A stretch of 59,653 bases of DNA from Chloroflexota bacterium (GCA_018662365.1 JABJGH010000031.1:98468-158120), one strand, 5' to 3'. Shown: positions 50,950-59,525, counted from the stretch's first letter. The notes: generated by a model not told the origin, from the sequence alone. Translations and numbers: made by a program.

Positions 50950-51924
50950 ATGAAACATCGTGAGAGACTTGAAGCGTGTTTGGCAGGGGATCAGCCGGAT
51001 CGGACGCCGGTGGCGTTATGGCGGCATTTTCCGGTGGATGATATGCGGGGGGAAACGATGGCCGCTGCACATCTTAATTTCCAAAAAACCTATGATTTCG
51101 ACCTGGTGAAGGTGACACCCTCCTCGGGGTATTTTTTGTATGATTGGGGGGTGAAAGCTGAATGGCGGGGAAATCCGGAAGGGACGCGAGCCTATACACA
51201 TAGGGTGATCGAGCGTGCAGAAGATTGGGGGAAGCTGGAAATGCTTGATCCTCGGAAGGGGCATCTGGCGGAACAAATCATTGGATTAGAAAAGATCGTT
51301 CAGGCATTGGGGCCGGATACACCGGTACTGATGACGATCTTTAATCCGATCTCGAATGCGAAAAAGTTGGTGGGGGATGAAGATGTGTTGGCTCATCTCC
51401 GGCAGGAACCCGAGGCATTGCACAGGGGTTTGGAGATCATCGCCGAATCGACGAGGGCATTTATTGCGGAGATCAAGAAAGTTGGGGTGGCGGGGATTTT
51501 TTATGCGGTACAGCATGCGCAGAAATCTTTGTTGAGTGAAGAGGAGTATAAGACCTTTGGGCGGGCGTATGATCTGCCGATCCTTGAGGATTGTGGGGAT
51601 CTGTTTTTGAATATGCTGCATTTGCATGGCGATGGGGTGATGTTTGACCTGGTGGTGGATTATCCGGTGCAGGCGATCAATTGGCATGATCTGGAAACCG
51701 AGCCCGACTTGGCGGGGGGGAAGGCGCGTTTTGGTGGGGCGGTTTGTGGGGGGCTGCGGCAGTGGGAGACGATGGTGATGGGGGACGCGGAAAAAGTGAA
51801 AGCAGAGGCCAAGGCAGCGGTAGAGTTGACCGAGGGCAAACGGTTTATTTTGGGGACGGGCTGTGTGGTGCCGACGACGGCGCCGTATGGGAATTTAATC
51901 GCTGCCAAAAGAGCAATCAAATGA
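50950..51924 (+). CDS. Uroporphyrinogen decarboxylase-family protein (not HemE)
   Basis: A 324-residue TIM-barrel protein of the UroD/methyltransferase superfamily: MKHRERLEACLAGDQPDRTPVALW is the family opening. The HemE signature (WxMRQAGRYMxEYR) is absent, so this is more like the methyltransferases that move methyl groups to corrinoids or thiols. It ends with RFILGTGCVVPTTAPYGNLIAA, also typical. The MetE/UroD-like gene at 52.7 kb has a related fold, and the two were probably neighbours before an AT-rich insertion. Confidence 0.82.
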   Translation: MKHRERLEACLAGDQPDRTPVALWRHFPVDDMRGETMAAAHLNFQKTYDFDLVKVTPSSGYFLYDWGVKAEWRGNPEGTRAYTHRVIERAEDWGKLEMLDPRKGHLAEQIIGLEKIVQALGPDTPVLMTIFNPISNAKKLVGDEDVLAHLRQEPEALHRGLEIIAESTRAFIAEIKKVGVAGIFYAVQHAQKSLLSEEEYKTFGRAYDLPILEDCGDLFLNMLHLHGDGVMFDLVVDYPVQAINWHDLETEPDLAGGKARFGGAVCGGLRQWETMVMGDAEKVKAEAKAAVELTEGKRFILGTGCVVPTTAPYGNLIAAKRAIK

Positions 51925-51994
51925 ATTACCATACTGTGTTTTACGAATAAAATGTTTGGTTTTTGAAAATATATATACGTAAAGGATATTTCTA

Positions 51995-52609
51995 ATGCCA
52001 AAAAGAGAAGAGTCTTTGAACAAATATTTGGTTCAAAGATTTGGAAATAAAAAGCATAAAAAACCGAAATATATTGATTTTTTAAATTCCAAATATCATA
52101 GGCAAATTATGGATATTTATGTCATGTTAGGTGGTTTATTACGGGAGTATCCGACTGCTTATAGGGGATTTGATATTCAATGTGCCAATTTTATAGTTGA
52201 ATTAGATGAGGAAAGGCATTTTAACCGATATCGTAATATGACCTTAAATTCAGAACTCTATTTAAATTTCACAAAGTTTGATGTTTTAAATTATAAGAAG
52301 TATTGTGTTGAAAAAGAAGCAAGATGTTTGAAAGCAGCGACCCTTGGGAATAATTGGGAAAATGAATCGACTAAAAAGCAATTTGGAAATAGCGATCTTA
52401 AAGGAGTTTTAGGAAGTAATGGTTCATCCAGATGGAAACAAAGGGCTTTTTATGATTATCTAAGAGACATCTCATCTTATATTATGAATGTCCCCATAAT
52501 ACGTATCTCAATTTGGGAAAAATTAGAAAATGCTTCTATTGATAGTTTAATAAAAACTAATCAATTTGATGAAATATCTACTTTAATATTGGAACGGAAA
52601 ACCTCTTAA
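51995..52609 (+). CDS. AT-rich hypothetical protein, possible nuclease fold
   Basis: A 204-residue protein of markedly lower GC than the genes on either side. The segment YRGFDIQCANFIVELDEERHF has an Asp...Glu-x-Asp spacing after a hydrophobic strand, recalling PD-(D/E)xK-type cores in restriction-like proteins, but no lysine is in the usual place. It lies between the UroD-like and MetE-like genes, next to a duplicated gene fragment, so it is probably a recent insertion. Function not assigned. Confidence 0.5.
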   Translation: MPKREESLNKYLVQRFGNKKHKKPKYIDFLNSKYHRQIMDIYVMLGGLLREYPTAYRGFDIQCANFIVELDEERHFNRYRNMTLNSELYLNFTKFDVLNYKKYCVEKEARCLKAATLGNNWENESTKKQFGNSDLKGVLGSNGSSRWKQRAFYDYLRDISSYIMNVPIIRISIWEKLENASIDSLIKTNQFDEISTLILERKTS

Positions 52610-52624
52610 TTCTTGGAGAAAGAA

Positions 52625-52741
52625 ATGGCATTTGACACATTTAAATCGACTTGTACGGGGAATTTTGCCCAACGATATAACTGTTGGGCTTGGAGAATGC
52701 GAAGCATTCTCCCCTGTTTAGAAAGAAGTGAGGATTTATAG
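52625..52741 (+). pseudogene. Remnant duplicate of the 5' end of the MetE/UroD-like gene
   Basis: A 38-codon frame starts MAFDTFKSTCTGNFA, nearly the same as MKFDSFKSTCTGSFP of the gene that follows, but with different synonymous codons. After 15 residues similarity ends in two hairpins (CCCAAC/GTTGGG and GGAGAATGC-GAA-GCATTCTCC). It stops one base before the intact gene's ATG. It is most likely the stump of a diverged paralogue left by recombination or insertion. Confidence 0.6.
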
Positions 52742-53788
52742 ATGAAATTTGACTCGTTTAAATCAACCTGCACGGGAAGTTTTCCCCATTTAGATGGCAA
52801 GGAAATCAGTCAGAAACTGATTGATACTTTGGATATCCCGGCTTGGCCGCAACTGCCAAAGGTCTCGTTTAGAGAGAGCATGTATAACCAGTACAGCCGA
52901 GGGATGCCGAGGTTGGTGGTTGATGAGGTGAATAATAAGATCATATTCAATAGTGAGGGCGATCTGAGTGATGACCTGCTGCCCTTTTATGAGCATTATT
53001 TGGCGGGGGATCCAGACGCATTTGCGCTGACGCGTGAATATGCGGCGGGATTTTTTGATATGCTGGAACTACTCAAGGATGCACCGGGGGATTGGGTGAA
53101 GGGGCATGTGACCGGACCGGTGAGTTTTAGTTTGATGATCACCGATCAAGATCTGCAGCCGAGTTTATATATCCCCGAGTTGGCGGATGTGATCACGAAA
53201 AATATGGAAATGACGGCGCGCTGGCAGGTGCGGCAATTAAAGGCAATCAAGGAAAATGTGATCGTGTTTGTGGATGAGCCGTATATGGCGCAGTTTGGGT
53301 CGGCCTTTATCAGTTTGAGCCGGGAAGAGGCGCTGGGGATGATGAACGAGGTTTTCAACGCGATCAGTGAGGAGGGGGCGATCTCGGGGGTGCATTGCTG
53401 TGCGAACACGGATTGGTCGGTGCTGTTGGAGAGCCATGTGCAGATCTTAAATTTGGATGCTTATGGCTATATGGAGAATTTGGCTTTGTACCCGGCAGAA
53501 CTGCGGGCGTTCTTAGATAGGGGCGGTCTGATCGCATGGGGGCTGATCCCGACGGATGAGAATGTGTTTACCGAAACAGGGGAAAGTCTGGCGGCTAAAT
53601 GGCATGCCGGAATCGATGAGTTGGTGGAGAAGGCGGAAAAGCGGGGAGTGAAGATCGAAAAAGAGGAATTTTATACACGGAGTTTGATCTCACCCAGTTG
53701 TGGTTTGGGGACCGGGAGCATCGAATTGGCGGAGAGGGCGATAGAGCTGGTGGGGGAGACTTGCGCAACGTTGAAACTCTTTCGCTAG
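52742..53788 (+). CDS. MetE/UroD-like cobalamin-independent methionine-synthase-type protein
   Basis: A 348-residue barrel protein resembling the C-terminal catalytic half of MetE. The zinc ligands appear as H and C in GVHCCANTDW and C in SPSCGLGTGS. DEPYMAQFG and VKGHVTGPVSFSLMI are core elements. Full MetE is about twice as long, so this short form may use a methylcobamide or a different methyl donor. It should transfer methyl groups to a thiol. The start follows a duplicated remnant of itself. Confidence 0.8.
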   Translation: MKFDSFKSTCTGSFPHLDGKEISQKLIDTLDIPAWPQLPKVSFRESMYNQYSRGMPRLVVDEVNNKIIFNSEGDLSDDLLPFYEHYLAGDPDAFALTREYAAGFFDMLELLKDAPGDWVKGHVTGPVSFSLMITDQDLQPSLYIPELADVITKNMEMTARWQVRQLKAIKENVIVFVDEPYMAQFGSAFISLSREEALGMMNEVFNAISEEGAISGVHCCANTDWSVLLESHVQILNLDAYGYMENLALYPAELRAFLDRGGLIAWGLIPTDENVFTETGESLAAKWHAGIDELVEKAEKRGVKIEKEEFYTRSLISPSCGLGTGSIELAERAIELVGETCATLKLFR

Positions 53789-53909
53789 GAGATTGCTTTG
53801 CAATCTACAGTGGAAGAGGTGAGGAGGGGAATATTTACATTTGGGATTGTTAACTAGTGGTAATTATTGTAATTACAAAAACATAAAAAAAATGAGGGGC
53901 AATTTGTAA

Positions 53910-54710
53910 ATGATACGAAATTTTATGAATAAAGACACCTTGCCATTATTTTTACTTTTGGCTATCCATATATTGGGAATAATATTTGGGATTTTTTTCT
54001 ATTCTAGTTGGAATCAAATTATTGAGCTAGTGGAATTTTCTACTATCGTTCTTGTAATTCTAATACTGATTATTGATCGAAAATCATTAAAGAATTTTAA
54101 TATCGATAAGCCTTCATATATTCTTTATATGGGGTCTTTATTTATACATGGAATTGGAATAATAAATAAAATAAAAAATTTTGGAAATTTTAAAATTTTT
54201 GGCTTAATAGTAGGTATTTGGTTTTTCTTGAAGTATATGAAGCAATACTATCTGGAATTGGAAAGTATCAACTGGAAAAAAATTAGTTGGATTTTCATAG
54301 GATCAATAATAGTTATTCTTTTGACCTCAATTTCATTTGTATTAGGAAACAAGGGAGAATCAATATCTATTAATGTTTTACCCGGTGATTTTTATAAAAT
54401 TTTATTAGCTGGAATCTCTTTCTTTTTATTACAATTATTGAGAACAACAATTTTTGAAGAAATAGTTTATAGGGGACTTCTTTGGGGCAAATTAGGTAAG
54501 TGGATAAAAAACCCGGTAAAAGTATTAATAATTCAAAGTTTATTATTTTGGCTTATCCATATTGCGGTTTTACCAAACACAATTTCCTTTTTCTTTACGT
54601 TGCCTTTGCTAAGTTTACTATTTGGTTACGTTGCATGGAAATCAAATTCATTATTTCCGAGTATTGTAATTCACTCGCTTTACAATACCTTTGTGTTCTT
54701 ATTAACTTAA
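53910..54710 (+). CDS. CPBP-family intramembrane metalloprotease
   Basis: A 266-residue, AT-rich membrane protein with about eight helices. Three family motifs are visible: FEEIVYRGLLWG (EExxxR), LLFWLIHIAV (FxxxH) and SIVIHSLYNTFVF (HxxxN). The family includes CAAX-type proteases and bacteriocin self-immunity proteins; the substrate is unknown. GAGGGG precedes the ATG. A small inverted repeat GTAATTA-TTG-TAATTAC (53860-53876) lies upstream and may be an operator. Confidence 0.85.
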   Translation: MIRNFMNKDTLPLFLLLAIHILGIIFGIFFYSSWNQIIELVEFSTIVLVILILIIDRKSLKNFNIDKPSYILYMGSLFIHGIGIINKIKNFGNFKIFGLIVGIWFFLKYMKQYYLELESINWKKISWIFIGSIIVILLTSISFVLGNKGESISINVLPGDFYKILLAGISFFLLQLLRTTIFEEIVYRGLLWGKLGKWIKNPVKVLIIQSLLFWLIHIAVLPNTISFFFTLPLLSLLFGYVAWKSNSLFPSIVIHSLYNTFVFLLT

Positions 54711-55018
54711 CAAAACGGGACACTTGAATTTGGAAATTATTAGACTGAGAGGGGATTTTCCTGGCATTTGAATAATGGAGATCATTTCAGGGTGATATCT
54801 ACTAAAAACAATGATCATGATTGTAAACCGGTTTGTAACTAAATATATTTTGGGCGCATATTGACCTTTTCCTATAGGATTTTTGTCCCATCACAGTCAG
54901 GACAGATGACCCTTTGGGGGGAATGAGGGTATCTGCTATCCTTTAGGTAGGCATATTGGGCAAAATATGTCGATATTGTAAGAATATTATTCGGGGTTCT
55001 CTGAGAAGGAGCGTTTAT
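54711..55018. other. 308-base gap with a small palindrome, no gene seen
   Basis: Contains AAACCGGTTT (54825-54834), flanked by GT on both sides, which might be a TetR-type half operator. A weak -10-like TATCCT at 54938-54943 could start the next gene. I see no coding frame with a ribosome site and no RNA gene. Confidence 0.4.
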
Positions 55019-55303
55019 ATGAAAGTATATTTAGACCGAAACCACTGCGGTGTGCATCAGGCGGGCTGTGATTCTTGTTTTGGACGGCGGATCGAAGTTA
55101 ATTTCAAGCCGATCGAGGGTGGACTTGACATGGATGTGGCGGGCTGCGTGATGGAAATTGAGGAAGAAGAACAGAAATCGAATGTTACTTTTTACCTCAA
55201 AGACCGCGATGGACAAGATAAGGTATTGGAAGTGAACCAAGAAAATTGGCCTGAGGCGTATGATTCTTGGATCGACCTGTACGAGAAACAGCAAGAAGAG
55301 TAA
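55019..55303 (+). CDS. Small cysteine-containing protein, unknown function
   Basis: A 94-residue protein. The N-terminal half carries CGVHQAGCDSCFGR (Cys, His, Cys, Cys), perhaps a metal or redox site, then the Cys in VAGCVMEIEEEEQ. The rest is acidic. AAGGAG at a proper distance from the ATG at 55019 is the basis for this start; an in-frame ATG at 54956 would add 21 residues without a ribosome site. Nine bases separate it from the cupin gene. Confidence 0.6.
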   Translation: MKVYLDRNHCGVHQAGCDSCFGRRIEVNFKPIEGGLDMDVAGCVMEIEEEEQKSNVTFYLKDRDGQDKVLEVNQENWPEAYDSWIDLYEKQQEE

Positions 55304-55312
55304 ACTAACTCT

Positions 55313-55627
55313 ATGAATTTTAAAATATTTGAGAATTTAGCAGATCAGATTGAAGATATTCCGGAAGGCTCAATTGTGAGCAAGACGATCGAGAATAATG
55401 ATGCCTATAAAACGGTGATCTTTGGGTTTGACACTGGGCAAGAGCTGAGCGAGCATCAAACACCGATGCATGCGATGATTTATTTTGTGTCGGGAGAGAT
55501 GGATCTGAGCCTGGGTGGGGAGGCATCGGTAGCCAAACCGGGTACTTGGGTGCATATGGATCCCAGCCTGCCGCATAGTGTGAAGGCGAAAGAACCGGCC
55601 ATTATGTTATTGGTGATGGTTAAATAA
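55313..55627 (+). CDS. Small cupin-domain protein
   Basis: A 104-residue single-domain cupin. Motif 1 is GQELSEHQTPMHAMIYFVSGEM (His, Glu/His ligands partly present) and motif 2 is KPGTWVHMDPSLPHSVKA (final His). A one-domain cupin may bind a metal and small molecule; no reaction can be named. It is likely co-transcribed with the preceding small gene. Confidence 0.82.
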   Translation: MNFKIFENLADQIEDIPEGSIVSKTIENNDAYKTVIFGFDTGQELSEHQTPMHAMIYFVSGEMDLSLGGEASVAKPGTWVHMDPSLPHSVKAKEPAIMLLVMVK

Positions 55628-55659
55628 GTTGAGAAAGAGGACTAGACCCCTCCACATTT

Positions 55660-55890
55660 TAGGTAAAAACGTGATATACTCTGCCAGCTGAACCAATTCT
55701 GGTCAGCATAAACAGATTTAGATGGTTTTGATAGTTCCACTGAGTTGCCTAACTCAAAGGGTTGGGCACTTTTCTTGTTAGCAGACAGGCTCAAATGGCG
55801 GAGCGAGTCCGCGATTTGAAATTTGGGACTTCACCTGCGAAGGTGAAGGAGAAACGAGGAATAATCAAAAACCCATCAGGAGATTTTGAT
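55660..55890 (+). promoter_or_regulatory. Promoter and long leader of the DEAD-box helicase gene
   Basis: An extended -10 TGATATACT (55672-55680) precedes about 200 bases of untranslated leader with hairpin-forming sequence (GAGTTGCCTAACTC near 55742-55755, TTCACCTGCGAAGGTGAA near 55830-55847). Long structured leaders are typical of cold-shock helicases and allow control by temperature or by helicase level. The frame that opens at 55762 has no ribosome site. Confidence 0.5.
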
Positions 55891-57618
55891 ATGACCGAGT
55901 TTTCCCAATTAAACCTGCATCCGCAGGTTGTTAAAGCTGTAACTGACCAAGGTTACACAACCCCCACAGATATACAAAACGATATTATTCCGATCATGCT
56001 TGATGGGAAAGATGTCACTGCACAATCGCAGACAGGTTCTGGAAAGACAGCGGCATTTGCCTTACCGATATTAAGCAATATGGTGGCAGGTGGAGATCAG
56101 GTGCAATGTTTGACCATCGCCCCGACCAGAGAGCTGGCCATGCAGGTCGCTAAGTCTTTTGAGGCTTATGGCAAGGATGTGGGCGTTAGAGTATTGGCTG
56201 TGTATGGTGGCGCGGCCTACGGCCCGCAACTAAGTAAGTTGAGACGGGGGGTAGATGTGGTGGTTGGTACACCAGGTCGATTGCTGGATCTGATCCGAAA
56301 AAAACATCTTGACCTCAGCGGCGTATTCACAGTTGTATTAGATGAAGCCGATGAAATGCTCAGCATGGGCTTCATTGAAGATATTGAATCGATCCTCAAG
56401 GCAACCCCCAAGGTTCGTCAAACCGCATTATTCTCTGCGACCTTACCCACACAAATTCGACGCTTGGCAGATAAATATATGAAAGACCCGGTGTCGATCA
56501 CCGTGGCCCGAAAACAAATGACCGTGTCGACGATCAAGCAGAGTTACTATTTGGTGAATAAAGAACGCGATAAATTAGCGGCGATCACCCGATTATTTGA
56601 AATGGAAGATATATCGTCTGCGCTGGTTTTTGCACGCACGCGAATAAGCACAGGTGAATTGGCACATGAACTTTCACGGCGAGGTTTTACTGCGGAGGCC
56701 CTAAATGGGGACCTGAGCCAGGACGCAAGAATCCGAGTGTTGAACCGATTCCGAGAGCATAAGATCAAGGTTTTGGTGGCGACAGATGTGGCGGCACGAG
56801 GCTTGGATATCGATGATATCTCACATGTGTTTAATTACGACTTACCCCAAGATCCCGAAGTCTATGTGCATCGAGTGGGACGAACAGGGCGAGCGGGAAA
56901 AGATGGTGTGGCGATCACATTGCTGACCCCTAAGGATAAAGGGCGGATTCACCGTATTGAGCGGTATACCAAGCAACAAATGACCCAAGCAACCTTGCCG
57001 ACTGTGGCCGAGATCTGGGCTGGACGGGAAGAAAGATTGATGAATAAAGTGCGGGTTTGGCTAGAACGAGATCGCAGTAAAAGAGAATTTGATCTGGTTT
57101 CCGAATTGGCCGCAGAAGGGATAGACCCTTTGAAGATCGCGGCAGTCTGTTTGAAGATTATGCGCTCAGAAGAAAATAAACGACCGATCGCGGAGATCGG
57201 GGCAGTAGTGGAAAAAGCTTCTCGAAAGGGTCGAAAAGACCGCTATACAAAACGAGAGGGTGGTCGAAATGACCGCAGCCGAGGCAGGAAAGATGGTCGG
57301 CGCAGTGAAAATGGAAACCGCAGTGAGAATGGAAGCCGAAGGGATAATGGACCCGCAGTGCAGGGAAAGACTTCTCATGAAAGTGGGATGGTGAGATTAT
57401 CTTTGGGTAAGGGGAAAGCGGACGGCATTCGACCGAATGATATCGTGGGGACAATTGCTTACCATGCCAATATTCCTGGATATTCGATCGGGAAGATTCT
57501 GATCAAGCAAGAACATACTTTTGTGGATGTGCCCGAGCAATATATCAGTCAAGTTATGGCTCAAAAAGAAAATTTTGAGATCCATAAAGAAAAGGTTTCG
57601 GTAAAAGTAGCCGAATAA
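55891..57618 (+). CDS. DEAD-box RNA helicase (DeaD/CsdA-like)
   Basis: A 575-residue RNA helicase with Q motif, AQSQTGSGKT (motif I), PTRELA, DEADEM (motif II), SATLP (III), ARGLDID (V) and HRVGRTGRAG (VI). The C-terminus has a basic linker with RGG-like repeats and a DbpA-type RNA-binding domain (MVRLSLGKGKADGI ... HTFVDVPEQY), as in DeaD. It unwinds structured RNA in ribosome assembly and at low temperature. I start it at ATG 55891 after AGGAG; the upstream in-frame part is leader RNA. A terminator follows. Confidence 0.93.
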   Translation: MTEFSQLNLHPQVVKAVTDQGYTTPTDIQNDIIPIMLDGKDVTAQSQTGSGKTAAFALPILSNMVAGGDQVQCLTIAPTRELAMQVAKSFEAYGKDVGVRVLAVYGGAAYGPQLSKLRRGVDVVVGTPGRLLDLIRKKHLDLSGVFTVVLDEADEMLSMGFIEDIESILKATPKVRQTALFSATLPTQIRRLADKYMKDPVSITVARKQMTVSTIKQSYYLVNKERDKLAAITRLFEMEDISSALVFARTRISTGELAHELSRRGFTAEALNGDLSQDARIRVLNRFREHKIKVLVATDVAARGLDIDDISHVFNYDLPQDPEVYVHRVGRTGRAGKDGVAITLLTPKDKGRIHRIERYTKQQMTQATLPTVAEIWAGREERLMNKVRVWLERDRSKREFDLVSELAAEGIDPLKIAAVCLKIMRSEENKRPIAEIGAVVEKASRKGRKDRYTKREGGRNDRSRGRKDGRRSENGNRSENGSRRDNGPAVQGKTSHESGMVRLSLGKGKADGIRPNDIVGTIAYHANIPGYSIGKILIKQEHTFVDVPEQYISQVMAQKENFEIHKEKVSVKVAE

Positions 57619-57630
57619 ATTGAATTTGAT

Positions 57631-57662
57631 AAAAAAACCATGCGAAAGCATGGTTTTTTTTT
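57631..57662 (+). terminator. Intrinsic terminator of the helicase gene
   Basis: AAAAACCATGC (57633-57643), GAAA loop, GCATGGTTTTT (57648-57658) and further T residues; A-run on the left. It lies 12 bases after the stop codon. Confidence 0.93.
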
Positions 57663-57879
57663 GTTGTGTGGGAAAGGAGACCTGTTCCGAACCGCTTTAT
57701 CCGCACAATAATCGTTATATATGAAGGATGATAACATGAGATTATCATGATGTAGAGCGATTTGGAGTATAATTTTTTTCGTTAGGTTTTATCCAGTAAC
57801 TGTTCTACATAACACTTAATTAACCTGCTTATTCAATCATTTGCTTTTTTGAAAATTAATAATCCTGACAGGAGTAGTC

Positions 57880-58989
57880 ATGAGCATGAAACTTGAAAAT
57901 GACTTTTCGGAACTGCTAAAACAGAAATTAGAAGAAGCATTAGAGCAACGTGGTAATGTGAACATCGTTGTGGCCGGTAAAACAGGGGTTGGCAAAAGCA
58001 CACTTGTAAACGCGGTCTTTCAAGGTGATTTAGCCGAGACCGGAGATGGACGCCCTGTAACCAAGACCACCAGAGAAATCAAGAAAGAAGGAGTTCCCCT
58101 CAGCATATTTGATACTCGCGGTTTGGAAATAAGCGAGTACAGAGATACTGTTCAGGAACTTGAAAAACTTATGCAGGATAAGAGAAAAAGCGATGACCCC
58201 AACGATCATATTCATATTGCTTGGGTATGTATGATGGAAGATTCTCGTCGTGTTGAAGATGCTGAAATTAACCTTGTAGAAATGCTGAATAAATATGTCC
58301 CAGTCGTTGGGGTGATTACAAAATGCGAAGCGGACAATGATTTTCGTAGAACTGTCCAAGACCTTTTACCCCAAACCAGAAATGTAGTTAGAGTTCTTGC
58401 AAAAGAAAAGGTGTTGGATGGCGGATATACTATGCCAACAATGGGACTTGACAAACTTGTGGAACTTACAATGGACCTTGTTCCCGAGACACAAAAAAAT
58501 GCTTTTGCCGCTGCTCAAAAGATAAGTATTAAGTACAAAATGAATAGAGCACATGCCGTAGTAGGTACGGCTGCTCTTTCTGCTGGTGGCGCAGGTGCTG
58601 TTCCTCTTCCTTTCTCGGATGCACTTGCGATTATTCCTGTTCAAATTTCAATGCTTGCTGGAATAAGCGCAGTTTGGGGGCTTCCCGTATCGACTACTTT
58701 TCTGGGCACTTTGGTTAGCGGTGCTCTTACAGGGTCTGCGGGTACATTAGTAGGACGTACCGCAGCTGGAGCATTATTGAAGTTGATACCTGGAATTGGT
58801 TCAATAGCAGGAGGGGCAATAAGTGCTGGGGTAGCCATTACTGTGACAGTTGCTTTTGGAGAAGCCTATATAATGGCACTTAATGTACTTACTAAAGATG
58901 ATCCTAACCAAATACCCACAGCGGAAGAAATCCGTGATGAGTTTATGATCCAATTGAAGTCGCTCAAAAAAGAAAAAGTAGAGGGCTAA
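57880..58989 (+). CDS. GTPase with DUF697 domain
   Basis: A 369-residue GTP-binding protein: G1 GKTGVGKST (residues 33-41), G3 DTRG and G4 TKCE, in an Era/IRG-like fold. The C-terminal half is the membrane-associating DUF697 domain (KMNRAHAVVGTAALSAGGAGAVPLPFSDALAIIPVQISMLAGI, split here for reading). GTPase-DUF697 proteins are thought to act at membranes in stress or anti-phage defence; the exact role is open. AGGAG precedes the ATG. GTTAGGT lies about 95 bases upstream and an attC-like palindrome downstream, so the gene might be a mobile cassette. Confidence 0.85.
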   Translation: MSMKLENDFSELLKQKLEEALEQRGNVNIVVAGKTGVGKSTLVNAVFQGDLAETGDGRPVTKTTREIKKEGVPLSIFDTRGLEISEYRDTVQELEKLMQDKRKSDDPNDHIHIAWVCMMEDSRRVEDAEINLVEMLNKYVPVVGVITKCEADNDFRRTVQDLLPQTRNVVRVLAKEKVLDGGYTMPTMGLDKLVELTMDLVPETQKNAFAAAQKISIKYKMNRAHAVVGTAALSAGGAGAVPLPFSDALAIIPVQISMLAGISAVWGLPVSTTFLGTLVSGALTGSAGTLVGRTAAGALLKLIPGIGSIAGGAISAGVAITVTVAFGEAYIMALNVLTKDDPNQIPTAEEIRDEFMIQLKSLKKEKVEG

Positions 58990-59118
58990 CACTGCGTGCG
59001 CCTGACGCTGGGGATTCTGCGCCTTTCTTAGGCATTTTACTATGCCTTATCCTTTTTCTCTGGTTGGACGACTTCGCCGTCTCCTCGCCCGGACATAACC
59101 CAAACCGTTTGCCTGATA
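58984..59118 (+). repeat. attC-like imperfect palindrome after the GTPase gene
   Basis: Starts GGCTAACACTGCGTGCGCC and ends ACCCAAACCGTTTGCC. The outer arms GGCTAAC and GTTTGCC are complementary with one mismatch, and inner hairpins GGCAT/ATGCC and GACGACTTCGCCGTC lie between. Outer core, total length and nested stems resemble integron attC sites. The inner consensus (RYYYAAC/GTTRRRY) is only partly met. Confidence 0.35.
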
Positions 59119-59146
59119 TTTGTGAGTAGAAAATCAAGAAGGACAA

Positions 59147-59248
59147 GTGGAAAATCCATCGGCTGGACTTTTATCTTTTGGTTTATTGCTCATTGGCGCT
59201 ATATTGTTATTAGTTGCGATAATTCCTGCTACAAAAAAACCGCCGTAA
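59147..59248 (+). CDS. 33-residue small membrane protein
   Basis: Starts at GTG 59147 with AAGGA just upstream and encodes one transmembrane helix (LLSFGLLLIGAILLLVAII) with a basic end TKKPP. The stop codon sits within the loop of the following terminator hairpin, a compact arrangement that supports a real small gene. No family recognised. Confidence 0.5.
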   Translation: MENPSAGLLSFGLLLIGAILLLVAIIPATKKPP

Positions 59249-59258
59249 GGCGGTTTTT
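59235..59258. terminator. Bidirectional terminator between the small protein and tRNA-Val
   Basis: AAACCGCC (59237-59244), GTAA loop, GGCGGTTT (59249-59256), with A and T runs on both sides. It ends the plus-strand small gene and the minus-strand tRNA-Val. Confidence 0.85.
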
Positions 59259-59264
59259 AAATTG

Positions 59265-59338
59265 TGGGGCCGAATGGACTCGAACCATCGACCTCACCGA
59301 TGTGAACGGCGCGCTCTGACCAGCTGAGCTACGGCCCC
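59265..59338 (-). tRNA. tRNA-Val (CAC anticodon)
   Basis: Minus-strand cloverleaf: acceptor GGGGCCG/CGGCCCC, D-stem GCTC/GAGC, anticodon stem CGCCG/CGGTG with loop TTCACAT (anticodon CAC, codon GUG), T-arm GATGG-TTCGAGT-CCATT (one G-T pair) and discriminator A. No encoded CCA. Normal type I structure. Confidence 0.93.
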
Positions 59339-59496
59339 AAACAGGGCAGATTATAACACTCTCTCAGGGGGCAATCAAGGAGGAGGGAAAATGACCGGGC
59401 GGAGATTGAGTTTAGTTGGCGGTTTTGGACGAATGGCTAGCCAAAGTAGGAAAAACTACAAAAAACTGCCCAAATGTTATTTTATGTCAAATTTTC

Positions 59497-59525
59497 TTGA
59501 CTTTGGTCTCCGTTTTTGTTATCCT
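59497..59525 (+). promoter_or_regulatory. Sigma-70-type promoter of the MBL-fold gene
   Basis: TTGACT (59497-59502), exactly 17 bases, TATCCT (59520-59525). The ATG follows 38 bases downstream. Confidence 0.75.

Noticed and set aside
50950-51924. HemE (heme pathway uroporphyrinogen decarboxylase)
   Set aside because: The HemE substrate-binding signature near the N-terminus is absent; only the superfamily fold is supported.
55762-55890. N-terminal extension of the DEAD-box helicase
   Set aside because: The extension has no ribosome site, is unlike the family, and overlaps leader hairpins; the ATG at 55891 after AGGAG fits the normal N-terminus.
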